Assembly (NCBI RefSeq): GCF_003635165.1
Contig: NZ_ML058620.1
Span: 41,117-105,116 of the forward strand
Source of the DNA: Burkholderia sp. Nafp2/4-1b
GTDB lineage: Bacteria > Pseudomonadota > Gammaproteobacteria > Burkholderiales > Burkholderiaceae
Reading direction: 5' to 3'
DNA: 64,000 nt
A program made the translations under genes and the position numbers. The notes beneath the pieces were generated by a model. It was not told the origin of the DNA, searched no databases, and saw nothing but the letters and a program-made list of their open reading frames with translations. Shown here piece by piece: positions 18,407 to 26,144 of this stretch; positions within the stretch are counted from its first letter, which is position 1; each line of letters begins with the position of its first letter.

Positions 18407-18898
18407 ATGAAGACGCTATTGATCGTCTATCACACGATGACCGGAGGCACGCAGCAGATGGCCGAAGCGGCTGCGGCCGCTGCGCGCGAGCAACCCGGCG
18501 TCGACGTCAGACTGCAGCGCGCGGATGCGACCAGCGCGGACGACGTGCTTGCGGCCGACGCCTATCTGTTCGCGACGCCGGAAAATCTCGCGGCGATGTC
18601 CGGATTGATGAAGGATTTCTTCGATCGCTGCTACTACGCGGCGCTGGATCGCGTGAACGGCCGCCCGTATGCGGCGATGATTTGCGCAGGCAGCGATGGT
18701 CAAAATGCGCTGCGCCAAATCGATCGGATCGCGACCGGATGGCGGCTCAGGAACGTGGCACCGGGCCTGATCGTTTGCACCCATGCGCAGACGCCGGAGC
18801 GCATCCTCGCACCGAAGACAATCGATAGCGAGGATCTCGCGCGCTGCGCGGAGATCGGTGCCGGTATTGCTGCGGGGCTTGCGCTCGGCGTGTTCTGA
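18407..18898 (+). CDS. Flavodoxin-like NAD(P)H oxidoreductase
   Basis: A 163-residue flavodoxin-fold protein beginning MKTLLIVYHTMTGGTQQMAEAA, whose TMTGGT loop is the FMN phosphate-binding site. YLFATPENLAAMSGLMKDFFDR is the second flavin loop seen in NADPH-dependent FMN reductases and WrbA-like proteins. It probably transfers electrons from NAD(P)H to an acceptor in the cytoplasm. An in-frame GTG at 18380 would add nine residues with no ribosome site. It stands alone. Confidence 0.82.
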   Translation: MKTLLIVYHTMTGGTQQMAEAAAAAAREQPGVDVRLQRADATSADDVLAADAYLFATPENLAAMSGLMKDFFDRCYYAALDRVNGRPYAAMICAGSDGQNALRQIDRIATGWRLRNVAPGLIVCTHAQTPERILAPKTIDSEDLARCAEIGAGIAAGLALGVF

Positions 18899-19479
18899 TG
18901 GCCGTCCGTCAAGCTGTCCGATTCGGCGCCGCATTCGCGCGCAAAGGCCAAGATCGATGCGTACGCAACTAATGGAACGCGCATAGCGATCGGCCCCGAA
19001 CGCCGCCACGTCGCGCGAATCGCATTCGGAAGTCCCGTCTTTCGTACCGCGCGAGTCCGCAAAGGTCGACGCCGTTCGCACCCACGCCCACGCCCGCCGT
19101 TTCGTACTGTGGAATAACCGATGCGACGCGCGATTCGCGTACCGGAAAGCGACGTGCAGAAAGCGACACTACGTAACGCGCATGTCGCTACCGGACGAAA
19201 ACGCCGCCATAATGCGCAACGCGACCGCGCGGATGCAACGCCCGCACCCCGAATCGGGCAAATTGCGAACCGGTGAGTCAACCGACTGCCGCGCGTACCG
19301 GTATACTTCCACTCCTGCCTTTGTCCGGCATCGTGGCCGGGTGCCTGAAACAGTGGTCGTGGCGATGCGGCCCCGCAATGTTCCGCATCGGTGGCAGACA
19401 AGCCGCAGGCGATGCGGCGAACGCCGATGTGCGGAATGGCCGCACGAACCACACCTTATATTCCTGGTGGATTGAATTT
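18899..19479. other. Intergenic region upstream of proQ-like gene
   Basis: About 580 bases with frames open in several directions but none with recognisable protein features or ribosome sites. It should contain the promoter of the downstream ProQ/FinO gene, possibly with a long leader. I see no clear riboswitch fold. Confidence 0.45.
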
Positions 19480-20142
19480 ATGGGTTTTGAACAACTTGCC
19501 GAATTGCGGGCGCAGCTCGCAGCCAAGGCCAAGCAGGAGCGCAACGCGAAGCGACCGGCGACGCAACCGGACGCTGGCGCGAAGCCGAAGTCCGGCGACC
19601 GGCCCGCTCGCGGGGCCAAATCGGGTGCCGTGGCCAAAGCGCCGTCCGGCGCCAAGCCCGCTTCGGCGAAGCCGTCGAAGCCGTCGACCCCGGTCGATCC
19701 GGTCATCGTCGCGATCGGCAAACTGCAGCGCCGCTTCCCGCGCGCGTTCCCGAAGAATCCGGCCCCGAAGGTGCCGCTGAAGGTCGGTATCTGGGACGAC
19801 CTCGCCCGCGAAGCGCAGGCCATCGGCCTGAGCGAAGCCGAGCTGCGCGAGGCGATGTCCACGTGGTGCCGCGGCAATCGGTACTGGTCGTGTCTCGTCG
19901 AAGACGCGGTGCGTGTCGATCTGCAAGGTAACGAAGCCGGGCGCGTGACGCATGACGACGCGGCCCGTGCGCGCCGGCTGAAGTCGCGTCGTCCGGGCAA
20001 CAAGGGCGGTGCACAAGCGAAGGGCGCTCCGCAGCAGCCGAAGGCCGAAGCGCAGGCCGACGCCGCGCCGCAGCCGGCGGACGTGGAAGCCCCGGTCGAC
20101 GCAGCACCGCAAGCCGAGCAGCAGACGGCAGCAAGCGAGTAA
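19480..20142 (+). CDS. ProQ/FinO-family RNA chaperone
   Basis: A 220-residue protein. A Lys/Ala/Pro-rich N-terminal linker (residues 15-72) precedes the FinO/ProQ core at about 74-172 (IGKLQRRFPRAFPK, WDDLAREAQAIGLSEAELREAM, WCRGNRYWSCL). An Ala/Gln/Pro-rich acidic tail follows. FinO-domain proteins bind structured small RNAs and mRNA 3' ends and promote antisense pairing; plasmid members control conjugation. The ATG begins MGFEQLAELR. No tra genes are nearby. Confidence 0.88.
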   Translation: MGFEQLAELRAQLAAKAKQERNAKRPATQPDAGAKPKSGDRPARGAKSGAVAKAPSGAKPASAKPSKPSTPVDPVIVAIGKLQRRFPRAFPKNPAPKVPLKVGIWDDLAREAQAIGLSEAELREAMSTWCRGNRYWSCLVEDAVRVDLQGNEAGRVTHDDAARARRLKSRRPGNKGGAQAKGAPQQPKAEAQADAAPQPADVEAPVDAAPQAEQQTAASE

Positions 20143-20944
20143 TACGCGACGCGTCGCCGCGTGAGCGCGCGGTGACGGCCTGCGTGCCCCGTGCATGCAG
20201 CGCATCCCACGACAGACCGACCTGTCCCCACTCGGGGTGGGTCGGGACCGCCTCTACGGCGACATCGCCGGTCAGTTTCCCATTACCCCATCAGCATCGA
20301 ACTGCCGATCGGCCTTGACGACGAAAGCGCGTCGGTGCACGCCGCATTGCACGATGCATCGCTTGTCGTGTCGAGCGAGCATGGCGGGCGGACCTCGAGC
20401 AGGGTCGAGGTGCATCGCGAGTTCACCGTGCCGTTCCCTTCGAGGAATCATTCTCAGACGCGTATTGCAGTGCGACTGCGAGTCGATACTTCCGGGAAAA
20501 CGGTCGACGCGTATGGCATCGAGTTCGTCGCCGACGGACATCCATGTGGGTATTCGGCTCCAAAATATTGAGCTTTGCACACCAGCGGCGAATTGATCTG
20601 CATACCTATGTATATAGAAAGCCATGGAAACGCGTGAAATCCCGCCGTAGTGTGAAGAGCGGCGTGACGTCCCATTACGCCACCGCGCCCCCTCCCGCCG
20701 CTCCGTCTGCGCACCAGTTGGCGATCCGTAATGCAAACGCGATAATCTCCGCAACCGGAACCGCCGCATCGACATACATCGATTGCCGACAGCGCATGAC
20801 ACGACAGGCTCCGAAACCGACGCGATTCGGCCCGTCATCTCCAACATTGACGGGCACACGCAAACCATACGCATTGCCGGCACCACGCGAAGCGTGTCGA
20901 TCCCGTGGATTCAACGCCTTTAGTCGCCAGGTAAAAATCGCATC
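20143..20944. other. Intergenic region with a decayed purA fragment
   Basis: About 800 bases between the ProQ-like and EamA genes. The only recognisable content is the purA-like remnant at 20405-20550. Frames on both strands are open but show no other family features. Confidence 0.5.
20405..20550 (-). pseudogene. Decayed C-terminal fragment of a purA paralogue
   Basis: The minus strand reads SVGDELDAIRVDRFPGSIDS, matching CVGYELDGARVDHLPASLDA in the purA copy at 5822-7111. At the DNA level the similarity runs on through the segment encoding the WHGTVK motif (here AACGGCACGGTGAAC) after a small frameshift. No start codon, no upstream domain and no further C-terminus survive. It resembles this replicon's paralogue more than the E. 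coli-type housekeeping sequence. Confidence 0.6.
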
Positions 20945-22006
20945 ATGAACCCCAGACATTCCGCGATTCTCGTCGCGCTCACCGCCGCCGCGTTGTTCGG
21001 TGCCGCGACGCCGTTCGCCAAGGCGTTGCTTGGTGCAATGTCGCCGTTCATGGTCGCCGGGCTGTTCTATCTCGGCAGCGGGATCGGCCTCGCGATCGGG
21101 ATCCTGCTGCGTCGACTGCGCAACCGCCGCATGCCCGCCGAGGACGCAGCACCGCTGCAACCTGCAGACCTGCCGTGGCTCGCCGGCGCAATCGCGGCCG
21201 GCGGTATCGCGGGTCCGGCGCTGCTGATGCTCGGGCTATCGAGCACGCCGGCCGCGACGAGCGCGCTGCTGCTCAATCTCGAAGGTGTGCTGACGGCGAT
21301 CATCGCGTGGGTCGTGTTCCGCGAGAACGTGGATCTCCAGGTGTTTCTCGGCATGGTTGCGATCGTCGCGGGCGGCACGCTGCTGTCGTGGGTGCCGGGG
21401 AGCACGGGCGTGCCGCTCGGCGCGCTGCTGATCGCGGGCGCCTGCCTGTGCTGGGCGGTCGACAACAACCTGACGCGCAAGGTCGCCGCGAACGACGCGA
21501 TGGTCATCGCGTGCGTGAAGGGCCTGGTCGCCGGCCCGGTGAATATCGGCATCGCGCTCGCGACCGGCGCGTCGCTGCCGGCCCTTCCGGCCACGGCCGC
21601 CGCGATGTTGACGGGCCTCGGCGGCTACGGGATCAGTCTCGTGTTGTTCGTGGTCGCGCTGCGTCATCTCGGCAGCGCGCGCACGGGCGCGTATTTCTCG
21701 GTGGCGCCGTTGTTCGGCGTCGTGTTGTCGTTGCTGATCTGGCCGGCGTTACCGTCCATCACGTTCTGGATCGCGGCCGCGCTGATGGCGCTCGGCATCT
21801 GGCTGCACGTGCGCGAACGGCACGTGCATGAGCACGCGCACGAGCGGCTCGAGCATACGCACCGCCATCGGCACGATGAACATCACCAGCACACGCACGA
21901 CTTTCCGTACGACGGCGATGAACCGCACACGCATGCGCACGTGCATCTGCCGATCACGCACAGTCACGCGCATTTCCCCGACATTCACCATCGCCATCGG
22001 CACTGA
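20945..22006 (+). CDS. EamA-family transporter with histidine-rich C-terminal tail
   Basis: A 353-residue inner-membrane protein with two EamA repeats, about ten hydrophobic helices in total, as in drug/metabolite exporters. The conserved second-helix block is AAALFGAATPFAKALLG and the repeat junction lies near residue 150. Residues 288-353 form a hydrophilic tail with 24 histidines in 66 residues, in HxH and HHxH clusters plus acidic residues. That composition is typical of Zn/Ni/Co/Cu-binding tails of metal transporters and suggests metal export or sensing. Its stop is followed 34 bases later by an iteron-like sequence. Confidence 0.88.
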   Translation: MNPRHSAILVALTAAALFGAATPFAKALLGAMSPFMVAGLFYLGSGIGLAIGILLRRLRNRRMPAEDAAPLQPADLPWLAGAIAAGGIAGPALLMLGLSSTPAATSALLLNLEGVLTAIIAWVVFRENVDLQVFLGMVAIVAGGTLLSWVPGSTGVPLGALLIAGACLCWAVDNNLTRKVAANDAMVIACVKGLVAGPVNIGIALATGASLPALPATAAAMLTGLGGYGISLVLFVVALRHLGSARTGAYFSVAPLFGVVLSLLIWPALPSITFWIAAALMALGIWLHVRERHVHEHAHERLEHTHRHRHDEHHQHTHDFPYDGDEPHTHAHVHLPITHSHAHFPDIHHRHRH

Positions 22007-22039
22007 TCGCGCGACCAGGGCGCGTGTCGGATATCTCAA

Positions 22040-22056
22040 GGTAGCCATTTATGGTG
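22040..22056 (+). repeat. Iteron-like sequence outside the origin
   Basis: GGTAGCCATTTATGGTG matches the origin iteron consensus GGTANCNNNTTATGGGA except at the last two bases. It lies in the convergent intergenic gap between the EamA gene and the glyoxalase-fold gene, about 11 kb from the array. Confidence 0.6.
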
Positions 22057-22117
22057 CGGCGGTTTCGCGGCCACCGCGGCGCTCCTTGTCGATCGTTGCG
22101 GGTGACGAGCAGCCGCT

Positions 22118-22483
22118 TCAATCTTCCATCTGAATCAACCGGATCAACGAACCGTCCGGATCGATCAGCGCGCCCACGATGCCGCCCCACGCCTCGCGTT
22201 TCGGTCGATGCGCGCGCGGCCAGCCGGTCGTTTGCTCGGGAATGCCGGCTGCGAGCACCGCGTCGAAAAATGCGCCGACATCGGCGAGCCGGAAGCAGCA
22301 ACTGAACCAGCTCGTGGCCGGATCGAGGTCAGGGTGCGGAAAGAACTCCAGCAACAGCTCACCACGTCGCAGGATCATCCAGCCGTCGTCGCGCCAGGTT
22401 TCGACGAAGCCGAGCTTCGCGTAGAAAAGCGACGTGGCCGCGAAATCGCGAGACGGCAGGTTGGGACTCGCCAGGTCGGTCAA
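22118..22483 (-). CDS. VOC-family protein (bleomycin-resistance type)
   Basis: A 121-residue glyoxalase-fold protein of the bleomycin-binding type: LASPNLPSRDFAATSLFYAKLGF, DDGWMILRRGELLLEFFPHP and SWFSCCFRLADVGAFFD follow that family in order. Such proteins sequester bleomycin-like drugs or bind small metabolites. I chose TTG at 22483, preceded by CCGGAG at a seven-base spacing and directly before the conserved start of the fold. The frame extends further upstream (to 22561) but without similarity. Confidence 0.8.
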   Translation of the reverse strand: MTDLASPNLPSRDFAATSLFYAKLGFVETWRDDGWMILRRGELLLEFFPHPDLDPATSWFSCCFRLADVGAFFDAVLAAGIPEQTTGWPRAHRPKREAWGGIVGALIDPDGSLIRLIQMED

Positions 22484-22818
22484 GTTGCTGCTCCGGTGGG
22501 CGTTGCGATCGAACGAACGCGCGGGAAAGCGCGCGTACGGCTGTTGCGCATGATCGGTCAAACGATGCGTTGCGGCAAGCCATGCGGGCTCCCGTCGTGA
22601 CTACGCTGCCGCGGAGACTGCGGCCCCGGACGGCAGCGATTGCAGTATGTGCTCATACGCACGCTCGTGCGCGTGTTCGAGTGCGGACGTCATCGTGCCC
22701 GCCGACACACCGACACACCGACACACCGACACGCCGACACGCCGACACGCCGATCGAGCGTTGCGCGTCGCGTCCAGTCGCGGCGTGCGACGGGGCACCA
22801 TTGCAATCGACCGGGCGA
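22484..22818. other. Intergenic region with an 8-base tandem repeat
   Basis: The gap between the glyoxalase-fold gene start and the Mop gene end contains the repeat at 22702-22753 and otherwise nothing I can support. Confidence 0.5.
22702..22753. repeat. Tandem repeat (CCGACACR)6
   Basis: Three perfect CCGACACA units are followed by three perfect CCGACACG units and a partial seventh. The eight-base period in non-coding DNA marks a probable variable-number repeat, lying 66 bases downstream of the Mop gene stop. Confidence 0.85.
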
Positions 22819-23244
22819 TCAGTCGACGCCGACGATCACGCTCGATGCCTTGAACATCGCAGACGCGGCCTTGCCGCTCGCGAGGCCGAGACGCTCGACG
22901 CTGTCGTTCGTGACGATCGCGACGATCTCGGCGCCGCCTGCCGTCTTGATCACGACTTCCGAATTGACCGCACCTTTCGCGATCGACGCCACGGTGCCCG
23001 CGATGCAGTTGCGGGCCGACACCTTTCTGCTGTCGACGTCGACCATCACGATCACCGACGATGCCTTGACGAGCGCGAATGCGTTCGTGCCGGCCGCGAG
23101 ACCCAGCGATGCGGCGCTGCCGTGCGTGATCACGGCGACGATGTCGAGGCCGTCCCGGGTACGCAACGTGATTTCGTCGTTGACGGCGCCAGGCTTGACC
23201 GCGCCGACCTGGCCGGCGAATTGATTACGGGCGCTGGTTCGCAT
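22819..23244 (-). CDS. Di-Mop molybdate-binding protein
   Basis: A 141-residue protein made of two Mop (TOBE) domains: SARNQFAGQVGAVKPGAVNDEI from residue 3 and SARNCIAGTVASIAKGAVNSEV from about 75. Each ends in KASSVIV. Mop proteins bind molybdate or tungstate oligomerically in the cytoplasm and act as storage or homeostasis proteins. The ribosome site GGAGAG is six bases before the ATG. No modABC transporter is adjacent. Confidence 0.9.
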   Translation of the reverse strand: MRTSARNQFAGQVGAVKPGAVNDEITLRTRDGLDIVAVITHGSAASLGLAAGTNAFALVKASSVIVMVDVDSRKVSARNCIAGTVASIAKGAVNSEVVIKTAGGAEIVAIVTNDSVERLGLASGKAASAMFKASSVIVGVD

Positions 23245-23424
23245 GATGACTCTCCGGAAAAGGGGCCGCCGGCTGGCGGCAAGCGAATGACGAAAACAGC
23301 GGACGAGTTTACCGGCAATGCAGGCGAAGCGAGACGCCTGCTTCGACATACCGGACATGCGAGACCGCGCAGGATGGTGCGGAACAGCGCGCGTATCGTG
23401 CGCGTGGTGCCGTTCCGCGTGCGC

Positions 23425-24936
23425 TTACTTCCCTGCGGCCGATGCAGCAGCCGATGCAGCAGCCGGTGCTGCCGCCGCCGACGTCTGCTGCGCCGCGGCG
23501 GGCGCCGCATCACCTTCCCAACCGCCGCCGAGCGCGAGGAACAGCCTCACCTGATCGGCGGCGACTTGCCCTTCGGCCGCGGCGACCTGCGCGCGCACGC
23601 TGGTCAGCGTGCGCGTCGCATCGAGATCGGAAATGAAGGATTCACGGCCGGCTGCAAAGAGCCGGTGCGTTTCGTCAGCGGAACTGCGTGCCGATTCATA
23701 CGCCGTGCGCAGCGCATCGGTGCGCTGCACGTCGGCCGCATACGTCGCGAGGCTCGACTGCGTTTCGCGCAGCGCATTCAGCACGATGCCGTCGAAATGC
23801 GCGAGCGCGCCACCGGTCGCGGCTTCGGCTTCGCGCACGCGTGCGCGCTGGCCGTTGACCGGGAATGACCAGCTGATCAGTGGTCCAAACGACCAGCGAT
23901 TCGTGTTGGACGAGAACAGGTCGGCGGCGACGCCGACCGAACCGGCCGACGCGCCGATGCTGACCGACGGATACAGCGCGGCGGTCGCGACGCCGATCCG
24001 TGCGGTCGCGGCCGCGAGCTGACGTTCGGCTTCCCGAACGTCGGGGCGCCGGCGCAGCAGCGCGGCACCGTCGCCGATCGGAATCGGCTGGCGCAGCTTC
24101 GGCAGCCGCTCGCACTCCGCGACCGCCTTCGGCAGGTCGGCCGGCGAGCGCGCGAGCAGCGCGGCGAGCTGGTATTGCGCGATCTTGCGGCGACCTTCGA
24201 AACGCGGGATGTCGGCAGAGAGCGTGCGCACTTGCGTGACGCCGCGCGTCACGTCGGTCTGGTTGCCGCGCCCGGCGTCGCGCAATCTTTGCGACAGCTT
24301 CACGCGCTGCTGCTGCAGCGCGAGTGACTGCTTCGCGATCGCGAGCTCGTCGCCGGCGGAGCACGATTCGACATACGCACGCACGACATCGGCGACGACC
24401 GTGATGCGTGCGAGGTCGGCGGCTGCCTGCACGGCTTCGCTGTCCGCGCGTGCAGCTTCGACGCCGCGGCGCAGCTTGCCGAACAGATCGAGTTCGTACG
24501 AAACGTTGATGCCGACCGTGCCTTCGTTGACGACCGGCAGCTTGTTTTCGAGCAGATATTGCTCGGCCGATTCCTGCGCGCGCTGCACCGCTGCTTCCGC
24601 GCGGCCGGAAAAACCGCCCTGCTCGTTCGCGACCTCCAGCGTCGCGCGCGAACGCGCGAGGTTGGCCGCGGCGACGCGCAGGTCGGTGTTCGATTTCAGC
24701 GCGCTGCGCACGAGCGCGTCGAGTACCGGATCGTCGTACAGCTGCCACCAGTTGCCGGGCACCGCGTTGCGCGATACGAGCGTGCCGTCCGCGTCGTCGA
24801 GCGCATGATTCGCGAGCGGCGCGTTCACGTACGCCTGCTGCGGCAGCGTGTAGTCAGGGCCGACGGACTTGCACGCGCCGAGTGCGAGCGCGAGCGGCGC
24901 GAGGGCCGCGGCGAGGCGCAGGCCGTGCCGGTTCAT
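23425..24936 (-). CDS. NodT-family outer membrane efflux lipoprotein
   Basis: A 503-residue TolC/NodT-type outer-membrane factor. The lipobox is in LALALGAC (cleavage before C22). SVGPDYTLP is the family start, and two long helical repeats follow (WWQLYDDPVLDALVRSAL... and RRRPDVREAERQLAAATARIG). An Ala/Gln-rich tail is unusual but not disruptive. It forms the outer channel of the efflux system with the HlyD and FUSC proteins. Its ATG overlaps the hlyD stop by four bases, confirming the operon. Confidence 0.9.
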   Translation of the reverse strand: MNRHGLRLAAALAPLALALGACKSVGPDYTLPQQAYVNAPLANHALDDADGTLVSRNAVPGNWWQLYDDPVLDALVRSALKSNTDLRVAAANLARSRATLEVANEQGGFSGRAEAAVQRAQESAEQYLLENKLPVVNEGTVGINVSYELDLFGKLRRGVEAARADSEAVQAAADLARITVVADVVRAYVESCSAGDELAIAKQSLALQQQRVKLSQRLRDAGRGNQTDVTRGVTQVRTLSADIPRFEGRRKIAQYQLAALLARSPADLPKAVAECERLPKLRQPIPIGDGAALLRRRPDVREAERQLAAATARIGVATAALYPSVSIGASAGSVGVAADLFSSNTNRWSFGPLISWSFPVNGQRARVREAEAATGGALAHFDGIVLNALRETQSSLATYAADVQRTDALRTAYESARSSADETHRLFAAGRESFISDLDATRTLTSVRAQVAAAEGQVAADQVRLFLALGGGWEGDAAPAAAQQTSAAAAPAAASAAASAAGK

Positions 24937-25895
24937 TGCGAGGCTCCGGTCGCGCTGACGGCCGCGGGCGCGGACGCCGAAGCTGCCGCGGAAGCGCCGG
25001 CGGCCGGCTTTGCGTTGTCGTCGCGGCGCGTGTCGGTGCGCACCGCGACGGTCGCGGTGCGGCCGGCGATCATCCGGAAATCGTCGGGCACCTCGTCGAG
25101 CACGACGCGTACCGGCACGCGCTGCGCGAGCCGTACCCAGCTGAATGCCGGGTTCACGTTCGGCAGCAGGTTCGCGCCCTGCGTGCGGTCGCGGTCCTCG
25201 ATCGCGGCGACGATGCTCTGCACGTGGCCGCGCAGCGGATGCGGCTCGCCCATCACGACGATGTCGACCGGCTGGCCGATATGGATGCCGCGCAGCTTGG
25301 TTTCCTCGAAGTAGCCGTCGACACGGAACGAATTGCGGTCGACGACCGACAGTACCGCGCGGCCGGCCGGCACGTATTCGCCGGCGCGCGGCGCGCGGTC
25401 GTTCAGGTAGCCGTCGACGGGGCTCACGATCGTCGTGCGCTGCAGGTTCAGCTTCGCGGTGTCGAGCGACACCTGCGCATCGGCGGCCGCGGCTTCGCCC
25501 TGCTCGACGCGCGTGCGGCTTTCCTCGACCTGTTCGCTGGCGACCAGGTTGCCGAGCTGCAGGTTGCGCGCATATTCGCGCTTCGCCTGGGCGAGCGTCG
25601 CGCGGCGCTGCGCGAGCGTCGCTTCGGCGAGCCGTTCCGAGAGCGTGTAGCGGGCCTGGTCGATCACGAACAGCACCTGGCCGCGCTTGACCTCCTGGTT
25701 GTCGGCGACCTGCACCGCGGTGATGAGGCCCGACACGTCGGGCGCGACCTGGATCACGTCGGCGCGCACGTGCCCGTCGCGCGTCCACGGCGAGAACATG
25801 TAGTAGTTGATGATCCGCCACAGCACGAGGGCGGCCACGACGACGACGATCAGGGTGAGCAGGATCTGCCCTGCCGAGAGCCAGGTTTTTTTCAC
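24933..25895 (-). CDS. HlyD-family membrane fusion protein (AaeA-like)
   Basis: A 320-residue periplasmic adaptor with one N-terminal membrane helix (ILLTLIVVVVAALVLW). The split lipoyl motif is TRDGHVRADVIQVAPDVSGLI and SPVDGYLNDRAPRAGEYV, with a coiled-coil hairpin between them and a beta-barrel after. The pattern matches AaeA/EmrA adaptors that work with FUSC (AaeB) pumps. The Ala/Ser-rich C-terminal tail is extended. Order in the operon (FUSC, DUF1656, HlyD, outer factor) is the standard one. Confidence 0.92.
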   Translation of the reverse strand: MKKTWLSAGQILLTLIVVVVAALVLWRIINYYMFSPWTRDGHVRADVIQVAPDVSGLITAVQVADNQEVKRGQVLFVIDQARYTLSERLAEATLAQRRATLAQAKREYARNLQLGNLVASEQVEESRTRVEQGEAAAADAQVSLDTAKLNLQRTTIVSPVDGYLNDRAPRAGEYVPAGRAVLSVVDRNSFRVDGYFEETKLRGIHIGQPVDIVVMGEPHPLRGHVQSIVAAIEDRDRTQGANLLPNVNPAFSWVRLAQRVPVRVVLDEVPDDFRMIAGRTATVAVRTDTRRDDNAKPAAGASAAASASAPAAVSATGASQ

Positions 25896-25897
25896 GG

Positions 25898-26110
25898 TTA
25901 GCTAGCCACGAGATGGTGAGAGACGATGACGACGGCGGCAAGCACGAACACGTAGATGCCGAGGTCGAAGATCGAACGGTGCCAGACGAGGCGGTAAAAG
26001 CCGACGCGCTCGAGCAGCGCGCGCACGACGATGTTGATCAGGTAGGCGATCAGCATCAGCACGAGCGGAGCCGGCACGAATACGCCGAAGATGTCGATTT
26101 CGCCGATCAT
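25898..26110 (-). CDS. DUF1656 membrane protein (AaeX-like)
   Basis: A 70-residue protein with two hydrophobic helices, beginning MIGEIDIFGVFVPAPLVLML. DUF1656/AaeX proteins always accompany FUSC pumps and probably help assemble the inner-membrane component. Its stop is two bases before the hlyD start. Confidence 0.88.
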   Translation of the reverse strand: MIGEIDIFGVFVPAPLVLMLIAYLINIVVRALLERVGFYRLVWHRSIFDLGIYVFVLAAVVIVSHHLVAS

Positions 26111-26144
26111 GGTCGCGGTCGGAAAGACAGGTTGGAAAGCGGGA

